A DNA stretch of 64,000 bases from Paracoccus alkanivorans (GTDB lineage: Bacteria; Pseudomonadota; Alphaproteobacteria; Rhodobacterales; Rhodobacteraceae): contig NZ_QOKZ01000011.1 of NCBI RefSeq assembly GCF_003697785.1, positions 60,242-124,241 on the forward strand, read 5' to 3'. Numbering within the stretch: the first letter of the stretch is position 1; every line of letters begins with the position of its first letter. Positions 25,883 through 34,119 of this stretch are shown piece by piece. Below the pieces are notes generated by a model. The model searched no databases, had not been told where the DNA came from, and saw only the letters and a program-made list of their open reading frames with translations. The position numbers were made by a program, and so were the translations under genes.

Positions 25883-26767
25883 ATGAGACAGGATCAAAGA
25901 ACATCGGGCACCAATGACGTGTCGCGCCGCAAAATGCTGACCGGAGCCGGCGTTCTTGCCGCATCGGCCGCCCTCTCGGGGGCCGCGCAAGCGCAACCGG
26001 CCGCAGACCAGGACGGGGCGCGCAGGAAAGACGGCGAAAGCCCCAGGGTTGCCCTCGTGACCGGCTCATCCCGGGGGATTGGCGCGGCGATCGCCCGCCG
26101 TCTTGGTCGTGACGGCTACCGCGTGGTGGTCAACTGCGAGGTGAACCGGGATTTGGCGCATCAAGTCGCGCAGGACATCGAGGCCGGAGGCAGCCGGGCA
26201 ATCTGGCGGCAAGCCGATGTTCGTGATCCAGCGGCCGTCCGGGGACTCTTCGATGCATGCGAAGAATCGTTCGGCGGTGTCGATGTCGTGGTAGCCAATG
26301 CAGGGGTGATGCACCTGGCGCCCTTTGCGGACATGACGGACCAGGATTTCGACCACATGATCGACGTCAATATCCGCGGTGGCTTCAACACGCTGCGCGA
26401 GGCCGCCCGGCGTGTTCGCGACGGCGGCCGGATCTTTACCACCTCCTCCACTATCACCAAGTTCCGCACGCCGGCCTATGGACCATATGCAGCCTCGAAA
26501 ATGGCCCAGGAACTGTATGCCAGTGTCTTGGCAAAGGAACTGGCCGGGCGAAACATCTCGGTCATGGCGGTGGCGCCGGGTGTGGTCAATACGACGCTGT
26601 TCACGGACGGCAAGTCGGAGACCCAGATTGCCGGCTTTGCGCAGCGCACGCCACACGGACGGATCGGCGAGCCGGAGGACATCGCCAATGTCATTTCCCT
26701 GCTGTGCAGCGGCGACGCCTACTGGGTGAATGGTGAAGTCGTGTATGCGAATGGGGGCATTGCGTAA
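25883..26767 (+). CDS. SDR-family oxidoreductase with a twin-arginine signal
   Basis: A 294-residue protein. Residues about 56-294 are a classical short-chain dehydrogenase: TGSSRGIG near 60, NAG near 138, the catalytic Ser in TTSSTITK, YxxxK as YGPYAASK, and C-terminal VNGEVVYANGG. Ahead of it is an unusual leader of some 45 residues, VSRRKMLTGAGVLAASAALSGAAQAQ, which has the Tat pattern SRRxxL, a hydrophobic core and AQA-Q cleavage. If used, a NAD(P)-dependent enzyme would be exported with its cofactor. The start is the ATG following AAAGGAGATCGAA. It lies downstream of LysR on the same strand but 258 bases away. Substrate unknown. Confidence 0.85.
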   Translation: MRQDQRTSGTNDVSRRKMLTGAGVLAASAALSGAAQAQPAADQDGARRKDGESPRVALVTGSSRGIGAAIARRLGRDGYRVVVNCEVNRDLAHQVAQDIEAGGSRAIWRQADVRDPAAVRGLFDACEESFGGVDVVVANAGVMHLAPFADMTDQDFDHMIDVNIRGGFNTLREAARRVRDGGRIFTTSSTITKFRTPAYGPYAASKMAQELYASVLAKELAGRNISVMAVAPGVVNTTLFTDGKSETQIAGFAQRTPHGRIGEPEDIANVISLLCSGDAYWVNGEVVYANGGIA

Positions 26768-26924
26768 TTGGCGCAACGGCAACCGCACCGGCAAGAATAG
26801 CAACAAGGCCGCATCTTCCGTCACGCGGCTCTGCGGATGACGGAAATGCGGTCATCCTCCCCTGCCCTGAAACAGCAGCGAGGTCGCTCCCGATACTCTC
26901 AATCCTGCATGAAAGGAAATTGCA

Positions 26925-27191
26925 ATGCGTAACGTCATCCTTCTCGCTTCTGCTCTGTCAGTTCCGTCTATGCCAGCAATGGCGGCTGACTCCATTCTCG
27001 ACAGCTTCCCCGAGACCCACCGGAACGCGAGAATTGAGCGTCCCGCGCCCAATACCCGGCAAATCCAGGTCAGGGCCGGCAAGGTTCTGACTGCACGCGA
27101 ACTGCAAAGCGCCGGTCTGTCCGCCGACGACCTCGTCACCGTGACGAGCTTTCCGACCAGCGAATGGGCCAGGAACCTTTACGAGCGCTGA
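26925..27191 (+). CDS. small secreted protein of unknown function
   Basis: An 88-residue protein with a signal peptide (MRNVILLASALSVPSMPAMA) and a mature part of about 68 residues. Its C-terminal segment KVLTARELQSAGLSADDLVTVTSF resembles the short ELxxxGLxxDDxV-type modules in several unnamed alphaproteobacterial exported proteins, but I cannot name a family. A GAAAGGAAA ribosome site precedes the ATG. It is downstream of the exported SDR by 157 bases and may share its transcript. Confidence 0.6.
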   Translation: MRNVILLASALSVPSMPAMAADSILDSFPETHRNARIERPAPNTRQIQVRAGKVLTARELQSAGLSADDLVTVTSFPTSEWARNLYER

Positions 27192-27380
27192 CCGACCGCC
27201 CCCTGGCTGCTCCCCTTTGGCGGCGATGGGACTGCCGCATTTCGAGATCGCCACAAATTGAGCAGCGAAGCCGCCACGGGGGAGTGGTATTCGCCGCGTC
27301 GTTCCAAGGCGGAATTGCTTCCTTTCACGACGCGGAGGACTTCCAGACCACCCCCGAGGTCGGCCCGGAGCGCCCCTAAA

Positions 27381-27481
27381 GCATTTTCGGCAAAAGTGGA
27401 TACCGGTTTTGCGTCCGGAAATGCGTAAAAACAAAAATTTACATCGTTTGGGTGTTTCAACGAAAAACCGAAACGATGTAA
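27381..27481. repeat. composite palindromic intergenic repeat
   Basis: Two stem-loops lie side by side. GCATTTTCGG at 27381-27390 pairs (one mismatch) with CCGGAAATGC at 27415-27424, with inner CAAAA/TTTTG pairing. TTACATCGTTT at 27439-27449 pairs exactly with AAACGATGTAA at 27471-27481. From memory, sequences of this form (AAAAGTGGATACCGGTTTTGCGTCC) recur between genes in Hyphomicrobiales. It is therefore annotated as a dispersed repeat and not a gene-specific operator. Confidence 0.65.
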
Positions 27482-27504
27482 CGCGGCGCGAAAGCGTCAC
27501 GCCT

Positions 27505-27612
27505 CCTCTTCATCGAAGGCACGATACGGGCGGTCGTCGCCACATGCACACCGGCCTTGCACAGAGCCTCGATCACGGCCGCGCCAAGCCCGGTCAACAG
27601 AACATCGCTGAA
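27505..27612 (-). pseudogene. fragment of an SDR-family dehydrogenase N-terminus
   Basis: The minus strand reads DVLLTGLGAAVIEALCKAGVHVATTARIVPS, which resembles the first Rossmann unit of SDR proteins (VLVTG...GAAIVEALxxAGxxVxxTAR). The TGxxxGxG loop is shortened, no start codon precedes it and the reading breaks off after about 35 codons. It overlaps the beginning of the IclR remnant on the other strand, marking a deletion junction. Confidence 0.4.
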
Positions 27613-27985
27613 CGTGATCGCCGCATATCATGGAGCACATGATATCGTGATCGGAGCCCGGGAGGGCAACGGGCTGGAACTGCATGCTTCCTCCCAGAGC
27701 CAAGTCATGCTGGCATTCGGTGATCCCTCGCTGATCGAGGAAACCTGTTCAGCCGATTTGCCTGCCCTGACCTCCAAGACAATAACCGGCCCGAATGTCT
27801 TGAGAGATCGGATCGACGATGTTCGCCGGAAGGGCTGCGCCCTAGCTCCGGAAGAGATACTCTTGGAGGTCAATGTCATCACCGCTCCCGTTTTTGATCA
27901 CAACAACCAGTTGATCGGCACGGTTGCCCTGGCCGGTTCGATATCCCAAACCCCGGGGACATGGCATCGAGCGATGATGATCTGA
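27608..27985 (+). pseudogene. truncated IclR-family regulator (effector domain only)
   Basis: About 125 codons match the C-terminal effector domain of IclR regulators: LNVIAAYHGAHDIVIGARE, VMLAFGDPSLIEE, LRDRIDDVRRKGCALAPEEILLEVNVITAPVFDHNNQLIGTVALAG. The N-terminal winged helix is missing and the upstream sequence belongs to an unrelated fragment, so it cannot bind DNA. Probably a decayed regulator left by a deletion. Confidence 0.7.
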
Positions 27986-28211
27986 TTGATTCCCATAGTG
28001 CCGGAACACTACTCACGGCTTCTCTTCTCAGCTGTCGCGGCGTTCGAGGTAAGCTGTCCCGCTATGTATATCAGAATGCCTGTGGAACATCTTCGTAGAT
28101 GCCTTGTTCGCAAAATGCAGTAAAACCCATGCGGTGAAACTGATCAGCGATAAATCAGACCATGGTCATTTGTGAACCCCGCACACATCCCTACAACGGT
28201 GTTTTCGTTGC

Positions 28212-29084
28212 TCAAACGAAGATGGTTTCCCCGTCGCCCGGCGTGCGGAGCATATCGGCAAAGCCTTTTTCGAGGGCGAATGCGCGCAGTTCGGCACGCG
28301 TGAGAACGCAGTGATTCACGGCTTCCATGTGCGAGGCGATCAGAACCGTCTCGGGCGCGGCCTCATGTAGCTGAAGAACATCATCCGTTCCCATGATGAT
28401 ACCGTCCTCGATGCCCTCGACTATGGCATAGCCTGCGTTCAGGATTGCGACGTCAGGTCTGTGCGTTGCCAAGGCAGCAGCGACATCGTCATTCCAGATG
28501 GTATCGCCCGCAAGATAAATGGTCTTTGCGTCCGGATGCTTGAAGACGACACCGCAGACCTCACCAAGAAGATGGCCGATCATCTCATAGGCCGCATCGG
28601 TCCCGTGACGGCCGGCAGTCCGGATCAGTTGCACGCCGTTGAACTCCGAGGTTTCTGACAGCACTCGCACATCGGTGAACCCCTGGCTGCGGATCACCTC
28701 CGCGTCGGCCTCGTTCTGAGCAAAGACCGGCAGGTTCCTGGGCAGCAGATCACGCGCCGCCTCATCCCAGTGATCCTCGTGGAGATGGGTGACGATCACC
28801 GCATCAACGTCGATGATCTCCTCGACCGGCAGCGGCAGATGCACCAGTGGATTGCGCTCCTCGCTGTTGGCCGTGCCTTCGAAACCGGGCCAGCTCTGAC
28901 GCTCCGACAGCATCGGATCGACGAGGAATCGCATGCCGGCATAGTCGATATGCAAGGTCGCATTGCGGATCTGGGTGATTGTCGTGTCACTCCTATGTGC
29001 CGGGATATCCTGCGCGCTTGCGGGAAGGGCACTCGCGGCAAGCGCGGCACCGGAAAGGGAAAAAAGGTCTCTGCGCGTGGTCAT
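28212..29084 (-). CDS. Tat-exported MBL-fold metallohydrolase
   Basis: A 290-residue metallo-beta-lactamase-fold enzyme. Metal ligands form HLHEDH (His100, His102, Asp104, His105), with further ligand regions at GRHGTD near 157, LAGDTIWND near 190 and ASHMEAVNH near 265. The N-terminus MTTRRDLFSLSGAALAASALPASA is a Tat signal, so it acts outside the cytoplasm. It resembles UlaG-like family members annotated only as MBL-fold hydrolases. It lies 24 bases after the cysteine hydrolase gene and forms a two-gene operon with it. Confidence 0.85.
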   Translation of the reverse strand: MTTRRDLFSLSGAALAASALPASAQDIPAHRSDTTITQIRNATLHIDYAGMRFLVDPMLSERQSWPGFEGTANSEERNPLVHLPLPVEEIIDVDAVIVTHLHEDHWDEAARDLLPRNLPVFAQNEADAEVIRSQGFTDVRVLSETSEFNGVQLIRTAGRHGTDAAYEMIGHLLGEVCGVVFKHPDAKTIYLAGDTIWNDDVAAALATHRPDVAILNAGYAIVEGIEDGIIMGTDDVLQLHEAAPETVLIASHMEAVNHCVLTRAELRAFALEKGFADMLRTPGDGETIFV

Positions 29085-29108
29085 GGGCTTTGCTCCGTTC
29101 TGGCGAAT

Positions 29109-29657
29109 TCAGCGGGCGAGGAATTCGTCAGTGGAAACCACATCGCCATAGGCGAAGGCCAGTGCCGACATCATCGTGGCGTGAACCTGTGCGGCCGGAA
29201 TCGTGGTCTCGCCGAATTCCAGATTCATCGTGGCGCAGGCATCAAAGATGGTGGTGGTCTTGTAGCCGAAATCCGAGGCCGCCCGGACGGTCGCGTCAAC
29301 GCACATGTGACTCATGGCGCCGACTATAACGACGTCTTCAATACCTTTTTCGTCCAGCATCGCCTTCAGCCCGGTGTCGCGGAAGGAGTTCGGGAAGTTC
29401 TTGACGATGACGGCTTCACCATCCGCCGGTTGCACGGCCCCGTTGATCTGCACACCCTCAGAGCCGGGCGTAAAGATCGGGGCGTCAGCCGCGGGCATCT
29501 CGTGACGGATGTTCACCACCATGTCCCCTTTGTCGCGCGCCGCCGCGATCACTCTCGCGGCATTGGCGGCGGCCATGTCGATCCCGACGAGGGGCAGCTT
29601 TCCCGAGGGCCAATATTCGTTCTGGAGGTCGACGACGAGGATGGCGCGCTTGCTCAT
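29109..29657 (-). CDS. isochorismatase-family cysteine hydrolase
   Basis: A 182-residue cysteine hydrolase with the expected triad: Asp10 in VVDLQ, Lys86 in VKNFPNSF and Cys119 in SHMCVDAT preceded by the cis-peptide turn. Such enzymes hydrolyse amides (nicotinamide, N-carbamoyl compounds) or isochorismate. The start MSKRAIL has AAAGGA upstream; the frame is open for another 98 codons but that part overlaps the divergent regulator start. No signal peptide. It is the first gene of an operon with the MBL protein and divergent from a GlxA-type regulator. Confidence 0.87.
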   Translation of the reverse strand: MSKRAILVVDLQNEYWPSGKLPLVGIDMAAANAARVIAAARDKGDMVVNIRHEMPAADAPIFTPGSEGVQINGAVQPADGEAVIVKNFPNSFRDTGLKAMLDEKGIEDVVIVGAMSHMCVDATVRAASDFGYKTTTIFDACATMNLEFGETTIPAAQVHATMMSALAFAYGDVVSTDEFLAR

Positions 29658-29750
29658 ATCATGATCCTTTGATTCCGGTTGAAACGGTTGCGACAACGAA
29701 TATGGACATATACGGCTTGCGCCACCATTGGCGGTATCGACATAATACGA

Positions 29751-29762
29751 GGCGATATCGCC
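29751..29762. promoter_or_regulatory. perfect 12-base palindrome in a divergent promoter
   Basis: GGCGATATCGCC lies between the cysteine-hydrolase operon and the GlxA-type regulator, 15 bases before the regulator ATG. It could be an operator, although short palindromes of this composition also arise by chance. Confidence 0.3.
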
Positions 29763-29777
29763 ATATATGAGGCTGAC

Positions 29778-30737
29778 ATGACCAACAGGGCGCAAATCGA
29801 CATCGGGCTTGTACTCTATCCCGGCGCACAGATCTCGGCCGTATTGGGATTGGCCGACCTGTTCGAGATCGCGGATCGAGCTGCCGCAAAACGGTCCGAT
29901 AACGATTTGCCACGGCTCTGCGTTGGCCAATGGATCTTCGAGGAAGGACACAGTCTTCCCTCGCCACCTGAGTCCGGAAGTGACAGCGACGTATTGATCC
30001 TGCCTCCCACCCTGAGCGCGCCGGTTTCAGCCGAGGCAGCCAGGCCGATCGCGGATTGGCTGCATGAGCGCCATGAAGGCGGATGTATTCTCGCCTCGAT
30101 CTGCGGCGGTGCCTTCCTTCTGGCCGAAACCGGGCTTCTGGACGGGCGGAGCGCCACGACACATTGGACCTATACCGAGGTGTTCAGCAGTCGTTTTCCA
30201 AACGTAACGGTCGATACCGACCGGCTGATCATCGACGATGGCGATATCCTGACGGCCGGTGGCCTGATGTCGTGGACCGATGTCGGGTTGAAGCTGGTGG
30301 ACCGCTTTCTGGGGCCAACCGTCATGCTGGAAACCGCGCAGATGCTGCTGGTTGATCCCCCGGGACGGGAGCAGCGGTACTACAGCAGTTTCACTCCCCG
30401 GCTGAATCACGGCGATGCCGCCATCCTGAAAGCGCAGCACTGGCTGCAGGCCACGGGCGCCAGGGACACAAGCCTGACCGTCCTGGCACGGCAGGCCGGG
30501 CTGGAGGAGCGCACCTTCCTGCGCCGCTTCCAGAAGGCGACCGGCCTGACCTCGTCGGAATATGCCCAGCGATTACGGGTCGGCAGGGCGCGAGAGCGGC
30601 TGCAGTTCGGAACCCTTCCGGTGGACAGGATCGCATGGGAAGCGGGCTATTCCGATCCGGCCACCTTCCGAAAGGTGTTTCGCCGCATCGTGGGCCTGAC
30701 GCCAAGCGAATACCGGCAACGATTCCATATCGGATAA
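29778..30737 (+). CDS. GlxA-type AraC regulator with DJ-1/PfpI domain
   Basis: A 319-residue regulator. Residues about 5-185 form a DJ-1/PfpI-like amidotransferase fold (IGLVLYPGAQISAVLGLADLF; the elbow SICGGAFLLAETGLLDGRSATTHW). Residues about 205-315 form the AraC DNA-binding region (LEERTFLRRFQKATGLTSSEYAQ, AWEAGYSDPATFRKVFRRIVGLTPSEYRQRF). The start is the ATG of MTNRAQ with GAGG upstream. It is divergent from, and the likely controller of, the cysteine hydrolase/MBL operon. Such sensors often respond to small amides or amines. Confidence 0.88.
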   Translation: MTNRAQIDIGLVLYPGAQISAVLGLADLFEIADRAAAKRSDNDLPRLCVGQWIFEEGHSLPSPPESGSDSDVLILPPTLSAPVSAEAARPIADWLHERHEGGCILASICGGAFLLAETGLLDGRSATTHWTYTEVFSSRFPNVTVDTDRLIIDDGDILTAGGLMSWTDVGLKLVDRFLGPTVMLETAQMLLVDPPGREQRYYSSFTPRLNHGDAAILKAQHWLQATGARDTSLTVLARQAGLEERTFLRRFQKATGLTSSEYAQRLRVGRARERLQFGTLPVDRIAWEAGYSDPATFRKVFRRIVGLTPSEYRQRFHIG

Positions 30738-30872
30738 GCGCGCGAAATCGTGGGCTCTGGGTGCTTCCCCCTTCCGGCATGTGTCGTTGATTGCGAGGTA
30801 CACGACCCCCCGATTTGAACCTGCAGATTCAAGTCATTGATTTTGTTGAAGCGGACAATGACCGCGCAAAGC

Positions 30873-30908
30873 AAAACCCCGCTAGCCGGTTGGTTTAGCG
30901 GGGTTTTT
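30873..30908. terminator. rho-independent terminator
   Basis: AAAACCCCGCTA at 30873-30884 pairs perfectly with TAGCGGGGTTTT at 30896-30907 around an 11-base loop, with a T-run on one strand and, by symmetry, on the other. It can stop transcription rightward after the GlxA-type gene and leftward from the gene-free region. Confidence 0.85.
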
Positions 30909-31530
30909 GTTGTGTTTTCTGGTTGCGGGGGCTGGCAGTCACCGATACTTACATTCATTGTAATATACTGTTTTATAAAAAGAAAATCTGATTCCTTCGT
31001 TCCGGTCAATACCAATTCATGGCCGTCAGGCCGGGCAGCACAGAACCTCCCGGCAAGTATCGTGCTTGAATATGGCTATGATGCTGGTTCCCAGACAAAT
31101 CAGCACCCGGTTGCATGAAGCTTCAGCGCCCGGTCACATTCTCATCAACAGTAGATCCCATTCGGCGAGATTACAGCTTCAACCGTAGCAAAGACGGGAT
31201 GTGTGGAGACCCTTCAATGACAATAGTTGTCAGCAAGGCCTGATGACCCCGTAAACAATATTTCTATTATCACCAAAATGCACATCTGATTTCGTGCTGG
31301 CCTAAGTTTCGCTTGCGGTGATGATATTCGACATGCCGATTTCCGCGCACAGTAGCGACGCCCAATACAGGATCCAACCCGATGTCAGAAAACTCGTCCG
31401 GGTCTGCCCCGGTCGCGAAAGCTTTGTCTGATCCTGAGGCAATATTGCGCCGATGGCCGCATCTGTCTTGGCAGTCCTGAGTGCGGCCGGGAGTGGCAAC
31501 CCGGACGGCTCGGTGCGGCATAGAAATCTC
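30909..31530. other. gene-free stretch upstream of the methylglycine genes
   Basis: About 620 bases with no supported gene; the 135 bases before the terminator are also empty. TGGTTGCGGGGG at 30920-30931 is the reverse complement of a tRNA 3-prime end (CCCCCGCAACCA), but no tRNA fold is present. A minus-strand frame at about 31300-31500 is protein-like yet unrecognised. Confidence 0.35.
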
Positions 31531-31549
31531 TAGACATAAGTGTCCATTA
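31531..31549. promoter_or_regulatory. operator copy 1 of the methylglycine module
   Basis: TAGACATAAGTGTCCATTA contains an imperfect palindrome (GACATAAGTGTC core) 41 bases before the dimethylglycine-dehydrogenase-like start. A 17-of-19 identical sequence stands at 42530-42548 before the TRAP transporter, and the only regulator enclosed between them is of the TetR family. Confidence 0.65.
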
Positions 31550-31589
31550 TAATTACGGTTAGCTGAACGGGTCGGGTCGGGAGCACAGT

Positions 31590-34001
31590 ATGAAGTCGGA
31601 ATATCGTGTGGTGGTGATCGGCGGCGGTGTCGTCGGGGCCTCTGTCCTCTATCATCTGGCCAAGTTCGGATGGTCCGACATCTGCCTGGTGGAGCGATCC
31701 GTTCTGACCGCCGGATCCAGTTGGCACGCCGCGGGCGGTTTTCATGCCCTGAACGCCGATCCCAATATCGCGGCCCTGCAATCCTATACCATCAACCTGC
31801 TGTCCGAGATCGAAAAGGAAAGCGGCCATTCGGTCGGAATGCACATGACGGGCGGCATGACCCTTGCGGGAACGCCGGACCGGTGGGAATGGCTGCAATC
31901 GGCCTATCGCATATTCCAGTCGATCGGTATCGACGACGTGCATCTAATCACGCCGGAGGAGGCGGGCGACCTTTGCCCGGTCCTATCAATCCATGGCATC
32001 CTCGGGGGCATGTTCGCCGAACGCGAGGGCTATGTCGATACCACCGGCACGGTGCACGCCTATGCCGGGGCCGCAAGGAAACGCGGCGCCGAAATCATCG
32101 AGCATAACCGGGTGCTGGAACTGATCCAAACCGCCGATGGCTGGGAGGTCGTCACCGAGAAGGGCACGATCCGGTGCGAGCATGTGGTCAATGCTGCGGG
32201 TCTCTGGGCCAAGCAGGTCGGTCGCATGGCCGGGATCGAACTGCCCGTCAGCCCGCTGGCGCATCACTACCTGCTGACCGAGACCATCCCCGAGATCGAA
32301 GCGCTCGACAAGGAAATGCCGCTCGTCGTGGATCTCGAGGGCTTCACCTATATGCGCCAGGACCAAAAGGGAATGCTGCTCGGGATCTACGAGACCGACC
32401 ATCAGCACTGGATGATGGACGGTGCGCCCTGGAATTACGGGATAGAGCTTTTGCAGGAGGATCCCGACCGAATCGGGAACGAGCTCAGGCTCGGCTTCGA
32501 ACGCTATCCCGTCCTGCAAAAGGCGGGGGTGCGCAACTGGGTCAACGGCGCATTCACTTTCTCGCCCGACGGCAACCCGCTGGTCGGCCCGGTGCGCGGC
32601 AAGCGCGGCTACTGGTGCGCCTGCGCGGTGATGGCCGGTTTTCTTCAGGGCGGCGGCGTGGGCAAGAGCCTTGCCGAATGGATGATCCACGGAGAACCCG
32701 AGGCGGATGTCTTCGGCATGGACGTCGCGCGATACGGCGATTTCGCCGAGAACAAGCGCTATATCAGGGAAACCACCGGCCAGTTCTACTCGCGCCGCTT
32801 CGTGATGACCTATCCCAACGAGCAGTTGCCCGCCGGCCGGCCGCTGAAAGTGCCGGGGGCCTATTCCGACATGACCGCCGCAGGGGCCCGGTGGGGCGTG
32901 AGCTACGGGCTGGAACTGCCGCTCTATTTCGCGCCAGCGCCGGATTTCGAGGAAAAACCGACGCTCAGGCGCTCCAATGCCTTTCCCATCATTGCACGGG
33001 AATGCAAGGCGGTGCGCGAAGCGGCGGGCCTGCTGGACATCTCGGGTTTTTCCCGCTTCGAGGTAAGCGGACCGGGTGCCGAAAGCTGGCTGACTTACGT
33101 GATGGCATCCAGGCTGCCTAAGCCGGGGCGCGCCAGGCTCGCGCCGATGCTCGGCGAAACTGGCAGGCTCAAGGGCGATCTGACTGTGATGAGCTGGGGC
33201 GACGGAACCTGGTGGATCATGGGCTCCTACTATCTGCGCGAATGGCATATGCGGTGGTTCAACGACCATATGCGCACAGATGTCGCGATCAACGATATCT
33301 CCGATGCCACCGTCGGTTTTGCGGTTGCAGGGCCAAACAGCCGCAAGATCCTGGAACCCCTCACAGACGGCCTCATCGCCGATCTGCCTTTCATGGGTTG
33401 CGGCCACTTCGATATCGGACTGGTCCGGGCCCGGATCGGGCGCCTCTCGGTATCCGGCGAGTTGGGATACGAGATACATTGTCCGGCGGCCGAACATGCC
33501 ACCCTGCGCCGAACCCTGCTGGAAGCCGGGGTGGATCTCGGCCTGAAGGAGGTGGGCTTCAACGCCTTGTTATCGCTGCGGCTGGAAAAGTCCTTCGGCA
33601 TCTGGTCCGCCGAATTCACGCAGGGCTATACACCGGCGCAGACCGGCATGGACCGCTGGATCGACTGGCGGAAGGGCGATTTCGTCGGGCGCGATGCGGC
33701 GCTGAAGGAGCGCGATGGTGGCGGTCCCGCACAAGTGATCGTCCCCCTCGAGATCGACGCCATCGATGCCGATGCCCGCGGCTTCGAACCGGTCTGGAAA
33801 GATGGCCGGCGGGTCGGCTTCATCACTTCGGGCGGGTACGGTCATACAGTCGGGAAATCCCTTGCTTTGGCAATGCTGGATCGTGACTGTGCGGCCGAGG
33901 GAACACGTCTTGCCACCCATATCGTCGGCGCCGAACGAGCGGCCAAGGTAATCGCCCCCTCGCCTTACGACCCCGAAGGCAAAGCCATGCGCGGCACATG
34001 A
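31590..34001 (+). CDS. FAD-dependent dimethylglycine/sarcosine dehydrogenase-like protein with GcvT domain
   Basis: An 803-residue two-part enzyme. Residues about 5-390 are a glycine/D-amino-acid-oxidase-type flavoprotein (VVVIGGGVVGASVLYHLAKFGW; SSWHAAGG near 43, the region that carries covalent flavin in dimethylglycine dehydrogenase). Residues about 420-800 are folate-binding GcvT-like domains (SGFSRFEVSGPGAESWL, GELGYEIHCPAAEH, FVGRDA, ITSGGYGHTVGKSLALAML). Enzymes of this layout demethylate N-methylated glycines and pass the methyl carbon to tetrahydrofolate. No signal peptide. The start follows GGGAGCAC. It heads the cluster leading to TetR and sarcosine oxidase; dimethylglycine to sarcosine is the most natural step, but betaine-like analogues are possible. 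Confidence 0.87.
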   Translation: MKSEYRVVVIGGGVVGASVLYHLAKFGWSDICLVERSVLTAGSSWHAAGGFHALNADPNIAALQSYTINLLSEIEKESGHSVGMHMTGGMTLAGTPDRWEWLQSAYRIFQSIGIDDVHLITPEEAGDLCPVLSIHGILGGMFAEREGYVDTTGTVHAYAGAARKRGAEIIEHNRVLELIQTADGWEVVTEKGTIRCEHVVNAAGLWAKQVGRMAGIELPVSPLAHHYLLTETIPEIEALDKEMPLVVDLEGFTYMRQDQKGMLLGIYETDHQHWMMDGAPWNYGIELLQEDPDRIGNELRLGFERYPVLQKAGVRNWVNGAFTFSPDGNPLVGPVRGKRGYWCACAVMAGFLQGGGVGKSLAEWMIHGEPEADVFGMDVARYGDFAENKRYIRETTGQFYSRRFVMTYPNEQLPAGRPLKVPGAYSDMTAAGARWGVSYGLELPLYFAPAPDFEEKPTLRRSNAFPIIARECKAVREAAGLLDISGFSRFEVSGPGAESWLTYVMASRLPKPGRARLAPMLGETGRLKGDLTVMSWGDGTWWIMGSYYLREWHMRWFNDHMRTDVAINDISDATVGFAVAGPNSRKILEPLTDGLIADLPFMGCGHFDIGLVRARIGRLSVSGELGYEIHCPAAEHATLRRTLLEAGVDLGLKEVGFNALLSLRLEKSFGIWSAEFTQGYTPAQTGMDRWIDWRKGDFVGRDAALKERDGGGPAQVIVPLEIDAIDADARGFEPVWKDGRRVGFITSGGYGHTVGKSLALAMLDRDCAAEGTRLATHIVGAERAAKVIAPSPYDPEGKAMRGT

Positions 34002-34119
34002 CGAAGCGGAAACGGGATCGCGGACCTACCCCCGCCCGCCACTTCTCGGTTCCAGTGTGGCCGGCCAGCCTGATATCCTGACAAGGTGAAAACGAAAATC
34101 CTCGGGAAAGAACCAAAGC

